Shown piece after piece: positions 17,050 through 26,082 of a DNA stretch of 64,000 nucleotides. The notes beneath the pieces are model-generated. The model was not told the origin of the DNA, ran no database searches, and saw nothing but the letters and a program-made list of their open reading frames with translations. This DNA is from Arsenophonus fragariae (GTDB taxonomy: Bacteria > Pseudomonadota > Gammaproteobacteria > Enterobacterales > Enterobacteriaceae). The stretch is from contig JBDPYZ010000001.1 of NCBI GenBank assembly GCA_047291315.1, forward strand, positions 186,001 through 250,000, in the 5' to 3' direction. How positions within the stretch are numbered: the stretch's first letter is position 1; every line of letters starts with the position of its first letter. A program made the translations under genes and the position numbers.

Positions 17050-17260
17050 AATTTCTTCTTTCGTCAAGATTTGTTTAAATTGGTGGTGTGTCGGCGTTTG
17101 CCAAATTTGTGGCACAAAATTAGGTAAATGACACGGAAAAGAATAAAAATAAGCAAAAGTATAAAATGCTTGGTTGGCGTATACAGTGGCTTCATTAATG
17201 TTTAAAATACTCTATTTTTTGTAACACATCAGATTGTTTTTCTGATGCTGGAGAGGCGAA

Positions 17261-18379
17261 GTGAAATATGAATTACAAAGTCAAGACGGCCAAGCTCGTC
17301 GTGGTTGCTTGATTTTTGAACGTGGTATTGTAGAAACGCCTGCTTTTATGCCGGTAGGCACTTATGGCACAGTCAAAGGTATGACGCCAGAAGAAGTTAA
17401 ACAAACCAATGCACAAGTCCTATTAGCCAATACGTTTCATTTATGGTTGCGTCCTGGACAGGAGATAATAAAATTACATGGTGATTTGCATGATTTTATG
17501 CAATGGCAAGGACCAATTTTGACTGATTCAGGTGGATTTCAGGTTTTTAGTCTTGGCGCAATGCGTAAAATTAAAGAAGAGGGCGTCTATTTTCGTCATC
17601 CAATCAATGGTGAAAGAATTTTTCTTAGCCCTGAAAAATCGATGGACATTCAGTACGATCTTGGTTCGGATATTGTCATGATTTTTGATGAATGTACACC
17701 TTATCCAGCAGATTGGCATTATGCCAAAAAGTCTATGGAGATGTCTCTTCGTTGGGCAAAACGTAGTCGTCAACGATTTGATGAGTTAGCTAATAAAAAT
17801 GCGCTTTTTGGGATTATTCACGGCAGTGTTTACCCAGATTTACGTTATATATCAGCAAAAGGCATGGTCGATATTGGTTTTGATGGTTATGCTGTTGGCG
17901 GTTTAGCAGTAGGGGAACCTAAAGAGGATATGCACCGTATTTTAGAGCATGTTTGCCCACAAATTCCGCAGAATAAACCGCGTTATTTAATGGGAGTTGG
18001 TAAACCAGAGGATCTGATTGAAGGGGTTCGGCGTGGTATAGACATGTTTGATTGTGTTATGCCAACTCGGAATGCACGAAATGGCCATCTATTTGTCACT
18101 GAAGGTGTAATTAAAATCCGTAATGCTAAATATAAATCGGATACTTTGCTGCTAGATGCCCATTGTGATTGCTATACTTGCTCTAACTATAGCCGTGCTT
18201 ATTTACATCATCTTGACCGATGTAATGAAATTCTCGGTGCGAGACTTAATACTTTACACAATTTACGTTATTATCAACGGCTAATGGCTGAAATTCGACA
18301 AGCGATAGAGGAAGGTGAATTTGAGGCTTTTGCTGTAGAGTTTTATCGACGGATCAATAAATCGATTTCATCAACCTAG
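17261..18379 (+). CDS. tgt: Queuine/preQ1 tRNA-guanine transglycosylase, with an altered substrate-pocket residue
   Basis: Exchanges guanine at position 34 of GUN-anticodon tRNAs for preQ1 in the queuosine pathway. The 372 residues match the family, from a GTG start after GGAGAGG. Catalytic Asp89 (ILTDSGGFQ), substrate Asp143 (IFDECTPY), nucleophile Asp264 (DMFDCVMP) and zinc ligands Cys302, Cys304, Cys307 and His333 are all present. The conserved Gln of the GIIQGSV motif, which contacts the base (Gln187 in E. coli numbering, Gln203 in Zymomonas), is His187 here. queA normally sits directly upstream, but here the prophage remnant does. A 7-bp hairpin (17227-17247) precedes the ribosome-binding site. 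yajC-secD-secF follow as usual. Confidence 0.95.
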   Translation: MKYELQSQDGQARRGCLIFERGIVETPAFMPVGTYGTVKGMTPEEVKQTNAQVLLANTFHLWLRPGQEIIKLHGDLHDFMQWQGPILTDSGGFQVFSLGAMRKIKEEGVYFRHPINGERIFLSPEKSMDIQYDLGSDIVMIFDECTPYPADWHYAKKSMEMSLRWAKRSRQRFDELANKNALFGIIHGSVYPDLRYISAKGMVDIGFDGYAVGGLAVGEPKEDMHRILEHVCPQIPQNKPRYLMGVGKPEDLIEGVRRGIDMFDCVMPTRNARNGHLFVTEGVIKIRNAKYKSDTLLLDAHCDCYTCSNYSRAYLHHLDRCNEILGARLNTLHNLRYYQRLMAEIRQAIEEGEFEAFAVEFYRRINKSISST

Positions 18380-18486
18380 AGTATAATTTCAGTCGTGCTA
18401 ATTGAATCAAATCAGTGTAGCATTTATTGGCTTGGGTTAATTTTTTGAGTTAGAAATATTGTTTTAATCACAATGAGGAAATTTTG

Positions 18487-18819
18487 ATGAGTTTGTTTAT
18501 TTCTGAAGCAGTCGCTTCAGCTGGTGGTCAGGTGCAAGGCAACCCATACTCTTTGATCATCATGCTGGTGGTTTTTGGATTGATTTTTTATTTTATGATT
18601 TTACGCCCACAGCAGAAGCGAGCTAAAGAGCACAAAAAATTAATGGATTCTATTTCTAAAAGTGATGAGGTACTAACAACCGGTGGATTAATTGGACGTG
18701 TCACCAAAGTATCTGAAACAGGTTATATTGTTGTTGCATTAAATGAAACAAATGAAGTAACCATTAAACGTGATTTCGTTGCTGCTGTATTACCAAAAGG
18801 TACAATGAAGTCTATCTAA
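18487..18819 (+). CDS. yajC: Preprotein translocase accessory subunit YajC
   Basis: Small inner-membrane partner of SecDF in the Sec holotranslocon. From the ATG after GAGGAAATTTTG the product is 110 residues, equal to E. coli YajC. It has one membrane span (about 20-40, ending MILRPQQKR, the family hallmark) and a cytosolic domain with DEVLTTGGLIGRV. First of yajC-secD-secF. Confidence 0.97.
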   Translation: MSLFISEAVASAGGQVQGNPYSLIIMLVVFGLIFYFMILRPQQKRAKEHKKLMDSISKSDEVLTTGGLIGRVTKVSETGYIVVALNETNEVTIKRDFVAAVLPKGTMKSI

Positions 18820-18846
18820 TTTCTGATTTTCCCGAATGGAATTGCC

Positions 18847-20691
18847 GTGCTAAATCGTTATCCTTTGTGGCAGTATTTGGTGCTGATCGCTGTGTTGCTC
18901 ATCGGTCTGCTGTATGCGCTTCCCAATCTTTATGGAGAAGACCCGGCTGTTCAAATTACTGGCGTGCGGGGAACCGCTGCCAATGAACAGACTTTGGATC
19001 AGGTTTATAATATTTTAAAGAAAAAGAAAATCGAAAGTAAATCAATTGCATTGGAAAGTGGTGTAATTCTTGCTCGTTTTTATAATCCAGATGCCCAACT
19101 GCACGCACGCGAAACCTTAGTTGCCGGTTTAGGAGAAAAATATATTGTTGCGTTAAATCTGGCACCTTCTACCCCTCATTGGTTAAGAGCATTAGGCGGT
19201 GAACCTATGAAATTAGGGTTAGATTTGCGTGGTGGTGTTCACTTCTTAATGGAGGTGGATATGGAAACGGCATTGGGTAAGTTACAAGAACAGAATATGG
19301 ATAGCTTGCGTAGTGATTTACGTGAAAAAGGGATCCCATATTCAACTATACGTAAAATAGATAACTACGGTGTTGAAATTCGTTTCCGTGATGATAGTTG
19401 CTTGCAAGCAGAATCTTATTTGACGCCACGTTATCGCGATTTGGTTTTTACTGCTGGCAACAACAATATATTAATGGCAGTAATGAAAGATGAACGGATC
19501 CGTGAAGCGCGTAATTATGCAGTATCACAAAATATTATTATTATCCGTAACCGCGTTAACCAATTAGGCGTTGCTGAACCATTGGTACAGCGACAAGGGG
19601 TTGATCGCATTGTCGTTGAATTACCGGGTATTCAAGATACGGCGCGAGCGAAAGAGATCCTCGGAGCAACTGCAACCTTGGAGTTTCGCTTAGTTAATGT
19701 AGGCATAGACAATTTGGCTATTCAGCGTGGCCATATTCCTGGTGATTCAGAGATAAAATATACTCGCGATGGTGAGCCTGTTGTTCTTTATAAACGCGTT
19801 ATTTTGACGGGAGATCATATTACTGATTCGACATCTGATTTGGATGAAATGGGCAGCCCACAGGTAAGCATTGGTCTGGATAGTGCTGGTGGCTCTATTA
19901 TGTCTGATTTTACCCGTGATAATCAGGATAAATTGATGGCAACCTTATTTGTTGAATATAAAGATAACGAGCGAAAAGATGCCAACAGTCGTGCTATTTT
20001 GGTAAAAGATGAAAAAGTCATTAATGTCGCCAGAATTTCTGCTCGTTTTGGTAGCAAATTTCGTATTACCGGTATCAGCAATCCAACAGAAGCTCGTCAA
20101 TTATCTTTATTATTACGCGCTGGCGCATTGATTGCACCTATTCAAATTGTTGAAGAACGTACGATTGGACCAACATTAGGGTTGCAAAATATTGAGCAAG
20201 GAATGAAAGCATCATTAGCAGGTTTGCTAGCTTCAGTGTTATTTATGGTAATTTATTATCGTAAGTTTGGGCTGATTGCCAGTTCTGCATTGTTAGCCAA
20301 TTTGGTCCTTATCATTGGTGTTATGTCTTTATTACCGGGAGCCACATTAACTATGCCCGGAATTGCTGGCATTGTCTTGACGCTTGCTGTTGCTGTTGAT
20401 GCTAATGTATTAATTAATGAACGTATTAAAGAAGAGTTAAAAAATGGTCGTTCGGTACAGCAAGCGATACATGAAGGTTATAAGGGTGCATTTTCTAGTA
20501 TCTTAGACGCGAATTTGACAACCATGATCACGGTAACCATATTGTATGCGGTAGGTACCGGCCCAATTAAAGGCTTTGCTATTACTACGGTGATTGGTAT
20601 TGTCACTTCCATGTTTACTGCAATTGTAGGAACACGTGCTATCGTGAACTTATTGTATGGTGGTAAACGTATTAAAAAGCTGTCTATTTAA
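18847..20691 (+). CDS. secD: Protein translocase subunit SecD
   Basis: RND-superfamily membrane protein that with SecF uses the proton gradient to pull proteins across the inner membrane. The 614 residues (E. coli 615) start at GTG: MLNRYPLWQYLVLIAVLLIG. An N-terminal span, a large periplasmic P1 domain (MKLGLDLRGGVHFLMEVDM), and five C-terminal spans with VAVDANVLINERIKEELKNG are visible. It is 5 bp upstream of the GTG codon region of secF, so the two are co-translated. Confidence 0.98.
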   Translation: MLNRYPLWQYLVLIAVLLIGLLYALPNLYGEDPAVQITGVRGTAANEQTLDQVYNILKKKKIESKSIALESGVILARFYNPDAQLHARETLVAGLGEKYIVALNLAPSTPHWLRALGGEPMKLGLDLRGGVHFLMEVDMETALGKLQEQNMDSLRSDLREKGIPYSTIRKIDNYGVEIRFRDDSCLQAESYLTPRYRDLVFTAGNNNILMAVMKDERIREARNYAVSQNIIIIRNRVNQLGVAEPLVQRQGVDRIVVELPGIQDTARAKEILGATATLEFRLVNVGIDNLAIQRGHIPGDSEIKYTRDGEPVVLYKRVILTGDHITDSTSDLDEMGSPQVSIGLDSAGGSIMSDFTRDNQDKLMATLFVEYKDNERKDANSRAILVKDEKVINVARISARFGSKFRITGISNPTEARQLSLLLRAGALIAPIQIVEERTIGPTLGLQNIEQGMKASLAGLLASVLFMVIYYRKFGLIASSALLANLVLIIGVMSLLPGATLTMPGIAGIVLTLAVAVDANVLINERIKEELKNGRSVQQAIHEGYKGAFSSILDANLTTMITVTILYAVGTGPIKGFAITTVIGIVTSMFTAIVGTRAIVNLLYGGKRIKKLSI

Positions 20692-20702
20692 GGAGCGTGG
20701 TC

Positions 20703-21671
20703 GTGGCGCAAGATTACACAGTAGAACAGTTAAATCATGACCGTAAAGTTATCGATTTTATGCGTTGGGATTATTTAGCGTTTGGTATCTCAATTGCTTT
20801 ATTTATTCTTTCCGTGATGGTCATATCATTGAAAGGTTTTAGCTGGGGATTAGATTTTACCGGTGGAACTGTTATTGAAATTAATCTCAGTCAACCTACA
20901 GAGCTCGATAAAATTAGAGCTAGCTTAGCTAATAATGGCTATCGAGAGCCACTGCTCCAAAATTTTGGTAGCAGCCGAGATATTATGATCCGGTTGCCTC
21001 TTACTGAAGGCATGGCAGGTCAAGAAATCGGTAAGTCTATTATTTCAGTGATTAACAAAAATGTCGATGATCAAGCAACGGTTAAGCGCATCGAGTTTGT
21101 TGGGCCGAGCGTAGGTAGTGAATTAGCTCAAACTGGAGCAATGGCACTTTTAGCAGCTTTGATCTGTATTTTGATTTATGTTGGTTTCCGTTTTGAATGG
21201 CGTCTGGCTGCCGGTGCAGTAATATCATTAGCTCATGATGTGGCTATTACTTTAGGCATTGTGTCGCTTTTTCAGATTGAAGTTGATATGACTATCGTTG
21301 CTTCATTAATGTCGGTTATCGGTTATTCATTAAATGACAGCATCGTTGTTTCTGATCGTATCCGTGAAAATTTCCGCAAGATCCGCCGTGGTACTTCTTC
21401 CGAAATAGTGAACATTTCATTGACGCAAACACTGAGTCGGACACTTATTACTTCAGGGACTTCTTTATTAGTAGTATTAATGCTCTATCTTTTTGGTGGT
21501 TCAATACTAAAAGGATTTTCACTAGTTATGTTAATTGGTGTGACGATTGGAACCGTTTCTTCAATTTATGTTGCTTCTGCTCTAGCATTAAAGATGGGAA
21601 TGAAACGAGAGCATTTGATCCCTTCTAAAGTGGTAAAAGAGGGCGCAGATCAACATTCTCTACTGCCTTAA
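20703..21671 (+). CDS. secF: Protein translocase subunit SecF
   Basis: Partner of SecD. The chosen GTG gives MAQDYTVEQLNHDRKVIDF, matching the E. coli N-terminus, and is preceded by AAGGAGCG; an in-frame GTG two codons upstream is less likely. It has 322 residues, six membrane spans, the GLDFTGGTVIEI motif, and the conserved GYSLNDSIVVSDRIREN transmembrane-4 segment. It is followed by a strong terminator that closes the tgt-yajC-secDF unit. Confidence 0.97.
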   Translation: MAQDYTVEQLNHDRKVIDFMRWDYLAFGISIALFILSVMVISLKGFSWGLDFTGGTVIEINLSQPTELDKIRASLANNGYREPLLQNFGSSRDIMIRLPLTEGMAGQEIGKSIISVINKNVDDQATVKRIEFVGPSVGSELAQTGAMALLAALICILIYVGFRFEWRLAAGAVISLAHDVAITLGIVSLFQIEVDMTIVASLMSVIGYSLNDSIVVSDRIRENFRKIRRGTSSEIVNISLTQTLSRTLITSGTSLLVVLMLYLFGGSILKGFSLVMLIGVTIGTVSSIYVASALALKMGMKREHLIPSKVVKEGADQHSLLP

Positions 21672-21690
21672 AGATAAATTTTGTTAACTC

Positions 21691-21726
21691 ACACCCTGTT
21701 AGATTGAGCTGGCAGGGTGTTTTTCA
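21691..21726 (+). terminator. Rho-independent terminator after secF
   Basis: Perfect 8-bp stem ACACCCTG / CAGGGTGT, 14-base loop, then TTTTC. Confidence 0.85.
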
Positions 21727-21776
21727 TTGATAGCTGAGTTAAACTGGAAATCCGGACCCTAAAATCAGGAAATTTT

Positions 21777-22226
21777 ATGCATTGCCCATTTTGCACCGTT
21801 ATAGATACCAAAGTGATTGATTCACGTCTGGTTGGCGATGGTTCGCAGGTTCGTCGTCGTCGACAATGTCTTGAATGTCATGAGCGTTTTACTACTTTTG
21901 AAATGGCTGAATTAGTCATGCCTAGTGTGGTAAAAAGTGATGATGTACGTGAGTCATTTGATGAACACAAACTTAGACGAGGTATGCAAAAAGCATTAGA
22001 AAAACGCCCGGTAAGTTCTGATGATGTAGAAACAGCTATTAACAATATAAAATCGCAACTTCGCGCTACCGGAGAGCGAGAAATTCCGGCGAAGATGATT
22101 GGAAAAATTGTCATGGAGGAGTTGAAAAAACTGGATAAAGTTGCTTATATACGCTTTGCTTCGGTATATAGTAGTTTTGAAGATATTCGTGAATTTGGCG
22201 AAGAAATTGCTAAGTTACAGGATTAA
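21777..22226 (+). CDS. nrdR: Transcriptional repressor NrdR
   Basis: Zinc-finger/ATP-cone repressor of ribonucleotide reductase genes; senses ATP and dATP. The 149 residues equal the E. coli length. Zinc ligands are Cys3-Cys6 (HCPFC) and CLEC near residue 31-34; the ATP-cone follows (VVKSDDVRESFDEHKLRRGM). It precedes ribD by 8 bp, so it probably starts the nrdR-ribD-ribH-nusB transcript. Confidence 0.98.
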   Translation: MHCPFCTVIDTKVIDSRLVGDGSQVRRRRQCLECHERFTTFEMAELVMPSVVKSDDVRESFDEHKLRRGMQKALEKRPVSSDDVETAINNIKSQLRATGEREIPAKMIGKIVMEELKKLDKVAYIRFASVYSSFEDIREFGEEIAKLQD

Positions 22227-22234
22227 TAGTAAAA

Positions 22235-23344
22235 ATGACCGCGTTTGATAAGCAGTTTATGAGCCGTGCGTTATCATTGGCTAAGCAAGGACGATTTACT
22301 ACCTCACCTAACCCGAATGTAGGCTGTGTCATTGTACGCGATGGTGAAATCGTGGGTGAAGGCTTTCATTGTAAAGCAGCTGCAGCGCATGCTGAGATTT
22401 ATGCTTTACAAATGGCGGGGGAAAAAGCTAGCGGTGCAACCGCTTATGTCACATTAGAACCCTGCAGCCATTATTGCAAAACGCCGCCTTGTGCAGATGC
22501 ATTAATTAGTGCAGGTATTCGGTGTGTTGTTGTGGCGATGCAAGATCCAAATCCTCAGGTTGCAGGTCGTGGTTTACTTAAATTACAGCAGGCTGGTATC
22601 GAAGTAATACATGGTTTACTAATGGAAGAAGCAGAGCAGTTAAATCGGGGCTTTCTAAAAAGAATGCGAACAGGTTTCCCTTATGTTCAACTTAAGTTAG
22701 CCGCATCACTTGATGGGCGAACAGCCCTTGCATCAGGTGAAAGTAAATGGATCACTTCGCCAGCAGCTCGCCAAGATGTACAAAGTTTCAGAGCCCAGGC
22801 TAGCGCAATTTTGACTAGCAGTGCCACGGTTTTAGCTGATAATCCTGCTTTGAATGTTCGTTGGACAGATTTTGCGCCTAAACTACAAAATATTTATCCT
22901 AAAGATTACCTTCGACAGCCAATAAGAATTGTTTTGGATCGTCATAATCAAGTAAAAGCAGCACATATTGTAACAAAATCAGACGGTGAATGTTGGCTTA
23001 TTCGCCCTAATCCCATATCGCAAAATTGGACTGGTCATGTTGAACAAATAGCAATCCCAATCTATGAAAAAGGAATTGATTTAGTTTTGCTGATGATGCA
23101 GCTGGCTAAACGTAATATTAATTCAATTTGGGTCGAGAGCGGGCCAACTCTTGCCGGCGCTTTGTTGACATTAGGATTAGTTGATGAATTAATTGTTTAT
23201 TTTTCCCCTAAAATTTTAGGGGAAACCGCAAGAGGATTAATTAATATTCCAGAATTACAAAAATTGAAAGATGCACCTGCATTTGAATTTATTAATATTG
23301 AACTTATTGGGACTGATTTACGATTAAGACTTCGACCATTGTAA
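22235..23344 (+). CDS. ribD: Bifunctional riboflavin deaminase/reductase RibD
   Basis: Carries out two successive steps of riboflavin synthesis: deamination of the pyrimidine and reduction of its ribosyl side chain. The 369 residues comprise a cytidine-deaminase-like domain with zinc ligands HAEIYAL and PCSHYCKTPPC (residues about 50-85), then the reductase domain from about 147 (KLAASLDGRTALASGESKWI). Intact. Riboflavin provisioning is a common retained trait in insect symbionts; any host role here is speculation. The other rib genes except ribH are outside the window. Confidence 0.97.
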   Translation: MTAFDKQFMSRALSLAKQGRFTTSPNPNVGCVIVRDGEIVGEGFHCKAAAAHAEIYALQMAGEKASGATAYVTLEPCSHYCKTPPCADALISAGIRCVVVAMQDPNPQVAGRGLLKLQQAGIEVIHGLLMEEAEQLNRGFLKRMRTGFPYVQLKLAASLDGRTALASGESKWITSPAARQDVQSFRAQASAILTSSATVLADNPALNVRWTDFAPKLQNIYPKDYLRQPIRIVLDRHNQVKAAHIVTKSDGECWLIRPNPISQNWTGHVEQIAIPIYEKGIDLVLLMMQLAKRNINSIWVESGPTLAGALLTLGLVDELIVYFSPKILGETARGLINIPELQKLKDAPAFEFINIELIGTDLRLRLRPL

Positions 23345-23527
23345 AGTCATATTTTCGTTAGCTGGTTAGTTTAATATGGCGCAATAGCATAGTTAAAGTA
23401 ATATAACATTCAATTTAGCGTTCCTAATAGACCGTTTAAAAGTTAGTTAAATTCAGCAGCGCAGTATATAAAAGAATATGGTAAAATTGTCGTTTCTGTA
23501 GAGAATAATTAGTATTTAAGGAAGGCT

Positions 23528-23998
23528 ATGAACGTAATAAAAGGTACGGTAGCAGCACCTAAAGCTCATATAGCAATCGTTGTTGCACGTTTTAATCATT
23601 TTATCAATAATAGCTTGCTGGAAGGTGCTATTGATACCTTAGAGCGTGTTGGCCAAGTTGCAACAGAAAATATTGCTGTAGTTTGGGTGCCTGGTGCTTA
23701 TGAACTGCCTTTGACTATTAAAACATTAGTAGAAACGAAAAAATATGATGCAGTCGTTGCGCTTGCTAGCGTTATACGTGGTGCAACTCAACATTTTGAA
23801 TATGTTGCTGGTGAATGTAGTGCTGGACTTTCTAATGTCGCGATGATGAGTAATATTCCTGTTGCATTTGGGGTATTAACGACAGAGGATATTGAGCAGG
23901 CTATTGAGCGCGCAGGTACAAAAGCGGGCAACAAAGGTGCTGATGCCGCATTAGCTGCACTGGAAATGGTTAATGTAATTGATGCCATTAAAGGCTAA
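23528..23998 (+). CDS. ribH: 6,7-dimethyl-8-ribityllumazine synthase
   Basis: Penultimate step of riboflavin synthesis, forming lumazine from the RibD-pathway pyrimidine and butanone phosphate. The 156 residues equal E. coli RibE (also called RibH). Conserved active-site segments include VVARFNHFINNSLLEGA, WVPGAYELP and VIRGATQHFEYV with the catalytic His. The 183-bp gap after ribD shows no gene. nusB follows 24 bp later. Confidence 0.97.
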   Translation: MNVIKGTVAAPKAHIAIVVARFNHFINNSLLEGAIDTLERVGQVATENIAVVWVPGAYELPLTIKTLVETKKYDAVVALASVIRGATQHFEYVAGECSAGLSNVAMMSNIPVAFGVLTTEDIEQAIERAGTKAGNKGADAALAALEMVNVIDAIKG

Positions 23999-24022
23999 CT
24001 ATTTTATTTAAGGGGGAATTTT

Positions 24023-24439
24023 GTGAAACATGCTGCTCGTCATCGCGCGCGTGAGTGTGCTGTTCAGGCGATTTACTCGTGGCAACTATCGGGTAATAGT
24101 ATTGCTTATGTTGAAGTGGAGTTTTTATCTGAACAGGATATGTCCGATGTTGACGTGAGTTACTTTCGTGAGCTTCTTAGCGGCATTTCAACTAATGTGT
24201 CGGCACTGGATGAAAAGATGGCTCCTTATCTTTCTCGCCAGCTTTGCGAATTGGGTCAGGTAGAGAAAGCTGTTTTACGTTTAGCGATGTTTGAACTCTG
24301 TTACCGTGATGATGTACCTTATAAAGTTGCTATTAATGAAGCGATTGAATTAGCGAAAATTTTTGGGGCAGAGGAGAGTCACAAATTTATTAATGGTGCA
24401 CTAGATAAAGTTGTTTCTACTGTGCGTAATAAAAAGTAA
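24023..24439 (+). CDS. nusB: Transcription antitermination factor NusB
   Basis: Binds boxA RNA with NusE (S10) in rRNA antitermination complexes. The 138 residues, from GTG after AGGGGG, match the family (139). Motifs: the Arg-rich N-terminus HAARHRARECAVQAIYSWQ and C-terminal KVAINEAIELAKIFGAEESHKFINGALDKV. It is the usual neighbour of ribH and thiL. Confidence 0.97.
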   Translation: MKHAARHRARECAVQAIYSWQLSGNSIAYVEVEFLSEQDMSDVDVSYFRELLSGISTNVSALDEKMAPYLSRQLCELGQVEKAVLRLAMFELCYRDDVPYKVAINEAIELAKIFGAEESHKFINGALDKVVSTVRNKK

Positions 24440-24536
24440 TGGCGTTTTGGCTTTTCGAATAATCTGATGTTCCTTTTGATTACAAGGTGTGCAATAGCCT
24501 TATGGCAATCGGAACAGGGTATATTGGAATATTATT

Positions 24537-25526
24537 ATGGTTTATGGCGAATTTGATATCATCGCGCGTTATTTTAATCGTCAACAGCAAAATCGGCATG
24601 ACGTTAATATCGGTATTGGTGATGATTGTGCATTGATAACAATACCGGAAAAACAGCAATTAGCGATTACTACTGATACACTAGTTGCGGGTATTCATTT
24701 CCTTGATAGTATTTCACCAGAAGATTTAGCCTATAAATCTTTAGCGGTTAATTTAAGTGATTTAGCCGCTATGGGGGCAGATCCTGCCTGGGTTTCTCTG
24801 GCGTTGACATTGCCACAAATTAATGAAGATTGGCTAGAAAGATTTAGTTTTAGCCTATTTGAACAGCTTAATTACTATGAAATGCAGCTTATTGGTGGTG
24901 ATACAACGCGAGGGCCAATGAGTTTAACCTATACAGCCCATGGTTTGATTCCTACCGGAAAATCACTAACACGGTTTGGATCCTGTAATGGAGATTGGAT
25001 TTATGTTACGGGAACATTGGGAGATAGCGCTGCTGGTCTTGCGATTTTACAATCACAGCTGGTTGTTGATGATGTAAAAGATCGTCATTGGTTGATCCAG
25101 CGTCATTTAAGACCACAGCCTCGTATTTTGCAGGGGCAGGCTTTACGTCATCTTGCTTCTTCGGCGATAGATATTTCTGATGGCTTGATTTCTGATCTTG
25201 GCCATATTCTAAAAATCAGTGGTCGTGGCGCTAAAATTAAATTAGATTTTTTACCACTATCTGACGCATTGCGCAGACAAGTTACCTTAGAACAGGCGTT
25301 AACCTGGGCGTTAAGTGGTGGAGAAGATTATGAACTGTGCTTTACGGTGCCTGAGATAAATCGTGGTGCATTAGAGTCAGCGCTAGCGCATACTGGGGCA
25401 AATTTTCATTGTATCGGCCAGATAACACCAGAATCAGAAGGCGTCCGCTATTTTTATGGCAATAAAGAGGTTTCATCTGATTTAACCTGTTTTGATCATT
25501 TTGCTGTGGAAACTTGCTATGACTGA
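24537..25526 (+). CDS. thiL: Thiamine-monophosphate kinase
   Basis: Phosphorylates thiamine monophosphate to thiamine diphosphate, the active cofactor. 329 residues, close to E. coli (325). The N-terminal glycine-rich GIGDDCALI and TTDTLVAGIHF, SDLAAMGADPAW and GGDTTRGP motifs of the PurM/ThiL superfamily are visible. Its last codons overlap the pgpA start by 8 bp, implying translational coupling. Confidence 0.97.
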   Translation: MVYGEFDIIARYFNRQQQNRHDVNIGIGDDCALITIPEKQQLAITTDTLVAGIHFLDSISPEDLAYKSLAVNLSDLAAMGADPAWVSLALTLPQINEDWLERFSFSLFEQLNYYEMQLIGGDTTRGPMSLTYTAHGLIPTGKSLTRFGSCNGDWIYVTGTLGDSAAGLAILQSQLVVDDVKDRHWLIQRHLRPQPRILQGQALRHLASSAIDISDGLISDLGHILKISGRGAKIKLDFLPLSDALRRQVTLEQALTWALSGGEDYELCFTVPEINRGALESALAHTGANFHCIGQITPESEGVRYFYGNKEVSSDLTCFDHFAVETCYD

Positions 25527-26010
25527 TGCAAAATCTCGTTTAAAGCTCTCAAATCTTTGGCATCTATTGGCAACGGGATTTGGTAGTGGTTTATCACCAA
25601 TCATTCCTGGAACAATGGGATCATTAGCTGCTATTCCGTTCTGGTTACTAATGTATTGGCTATTACCTGTCTGGTTATGTTGGTTTATTATTTTATTCGG
25701 TTTTGTTGTCGGCATTATTATTTGTCAACGGACATCGGATGATATGCAAGCCTACGACCACGGTAGTATTGTTTGGGATGAATTTATTGGCATGTGGATG
25801 ACCCTCATGGCTATACCGTTAGTTAATTGGCAATGGGTATTAATCGCGTTTGTGTTTTTCCGCTTTTTTGACATGTTAAAACCTTGGTCTATTGGTTGGG
25901 TTGATCGGCAAATAGGCGGAGGATTAGGTATTATGTTAGATGATATCATCGCGGCTATTTTTGCTATTATTCTCGTGGCTGCGGTTGCGCACAGGTTACC
26001 CGTATTATAA
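25519..26010 (+). CDS. pgpA: Phosphatidylglycerophosphatase A
   Basis: Dephosphorylates phosphatidylglycerophosphate in the inner membrane, making phosphatidylglycerol. The ATG inside the end of thiL gives MTDAKSRLKLSNLWHLLATG, matching the family start; 163 residues. The family signature GFGSGLSPIIPGTMGS and the segments VWDEFIGMW and DMLKPWSI are present, with several membrane spans. Convergent with dxs. Confidence 0.95.
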   Translation: MTDAKSRLKLSNLWHLLATGFGSGLSPIIPGTMGSLAAIPFWLLMYWLLPVWLCWFIILFGFVVGIIICQRTSDDMQAYDHGSIVWDEFIGMWMTLMAIPLVNWQWVLIAFVFFRFFDMLKPWSIGWVDRQIGGGLGIMLDDIIAAIFAIILVAAVAHRLPVL

Positions 26011-26082
26011 TGTCAGTGAGTTACTGAAAATCAAAAGTGATTGGTAAGCTGCTGCTTTTGATTTTTCAACATATTTATTAAT

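Noticed and set aside
17227..17247. Hairpin before tgt as a preQ1 riboswitch
   Set aside because: It is a plain 7-bp stem with a T-rich loop; none of the preQ1 riboswitch core or pseudoknot A-rich tail can be seen. It is more likely residual queA-tgt intergenic sequence.
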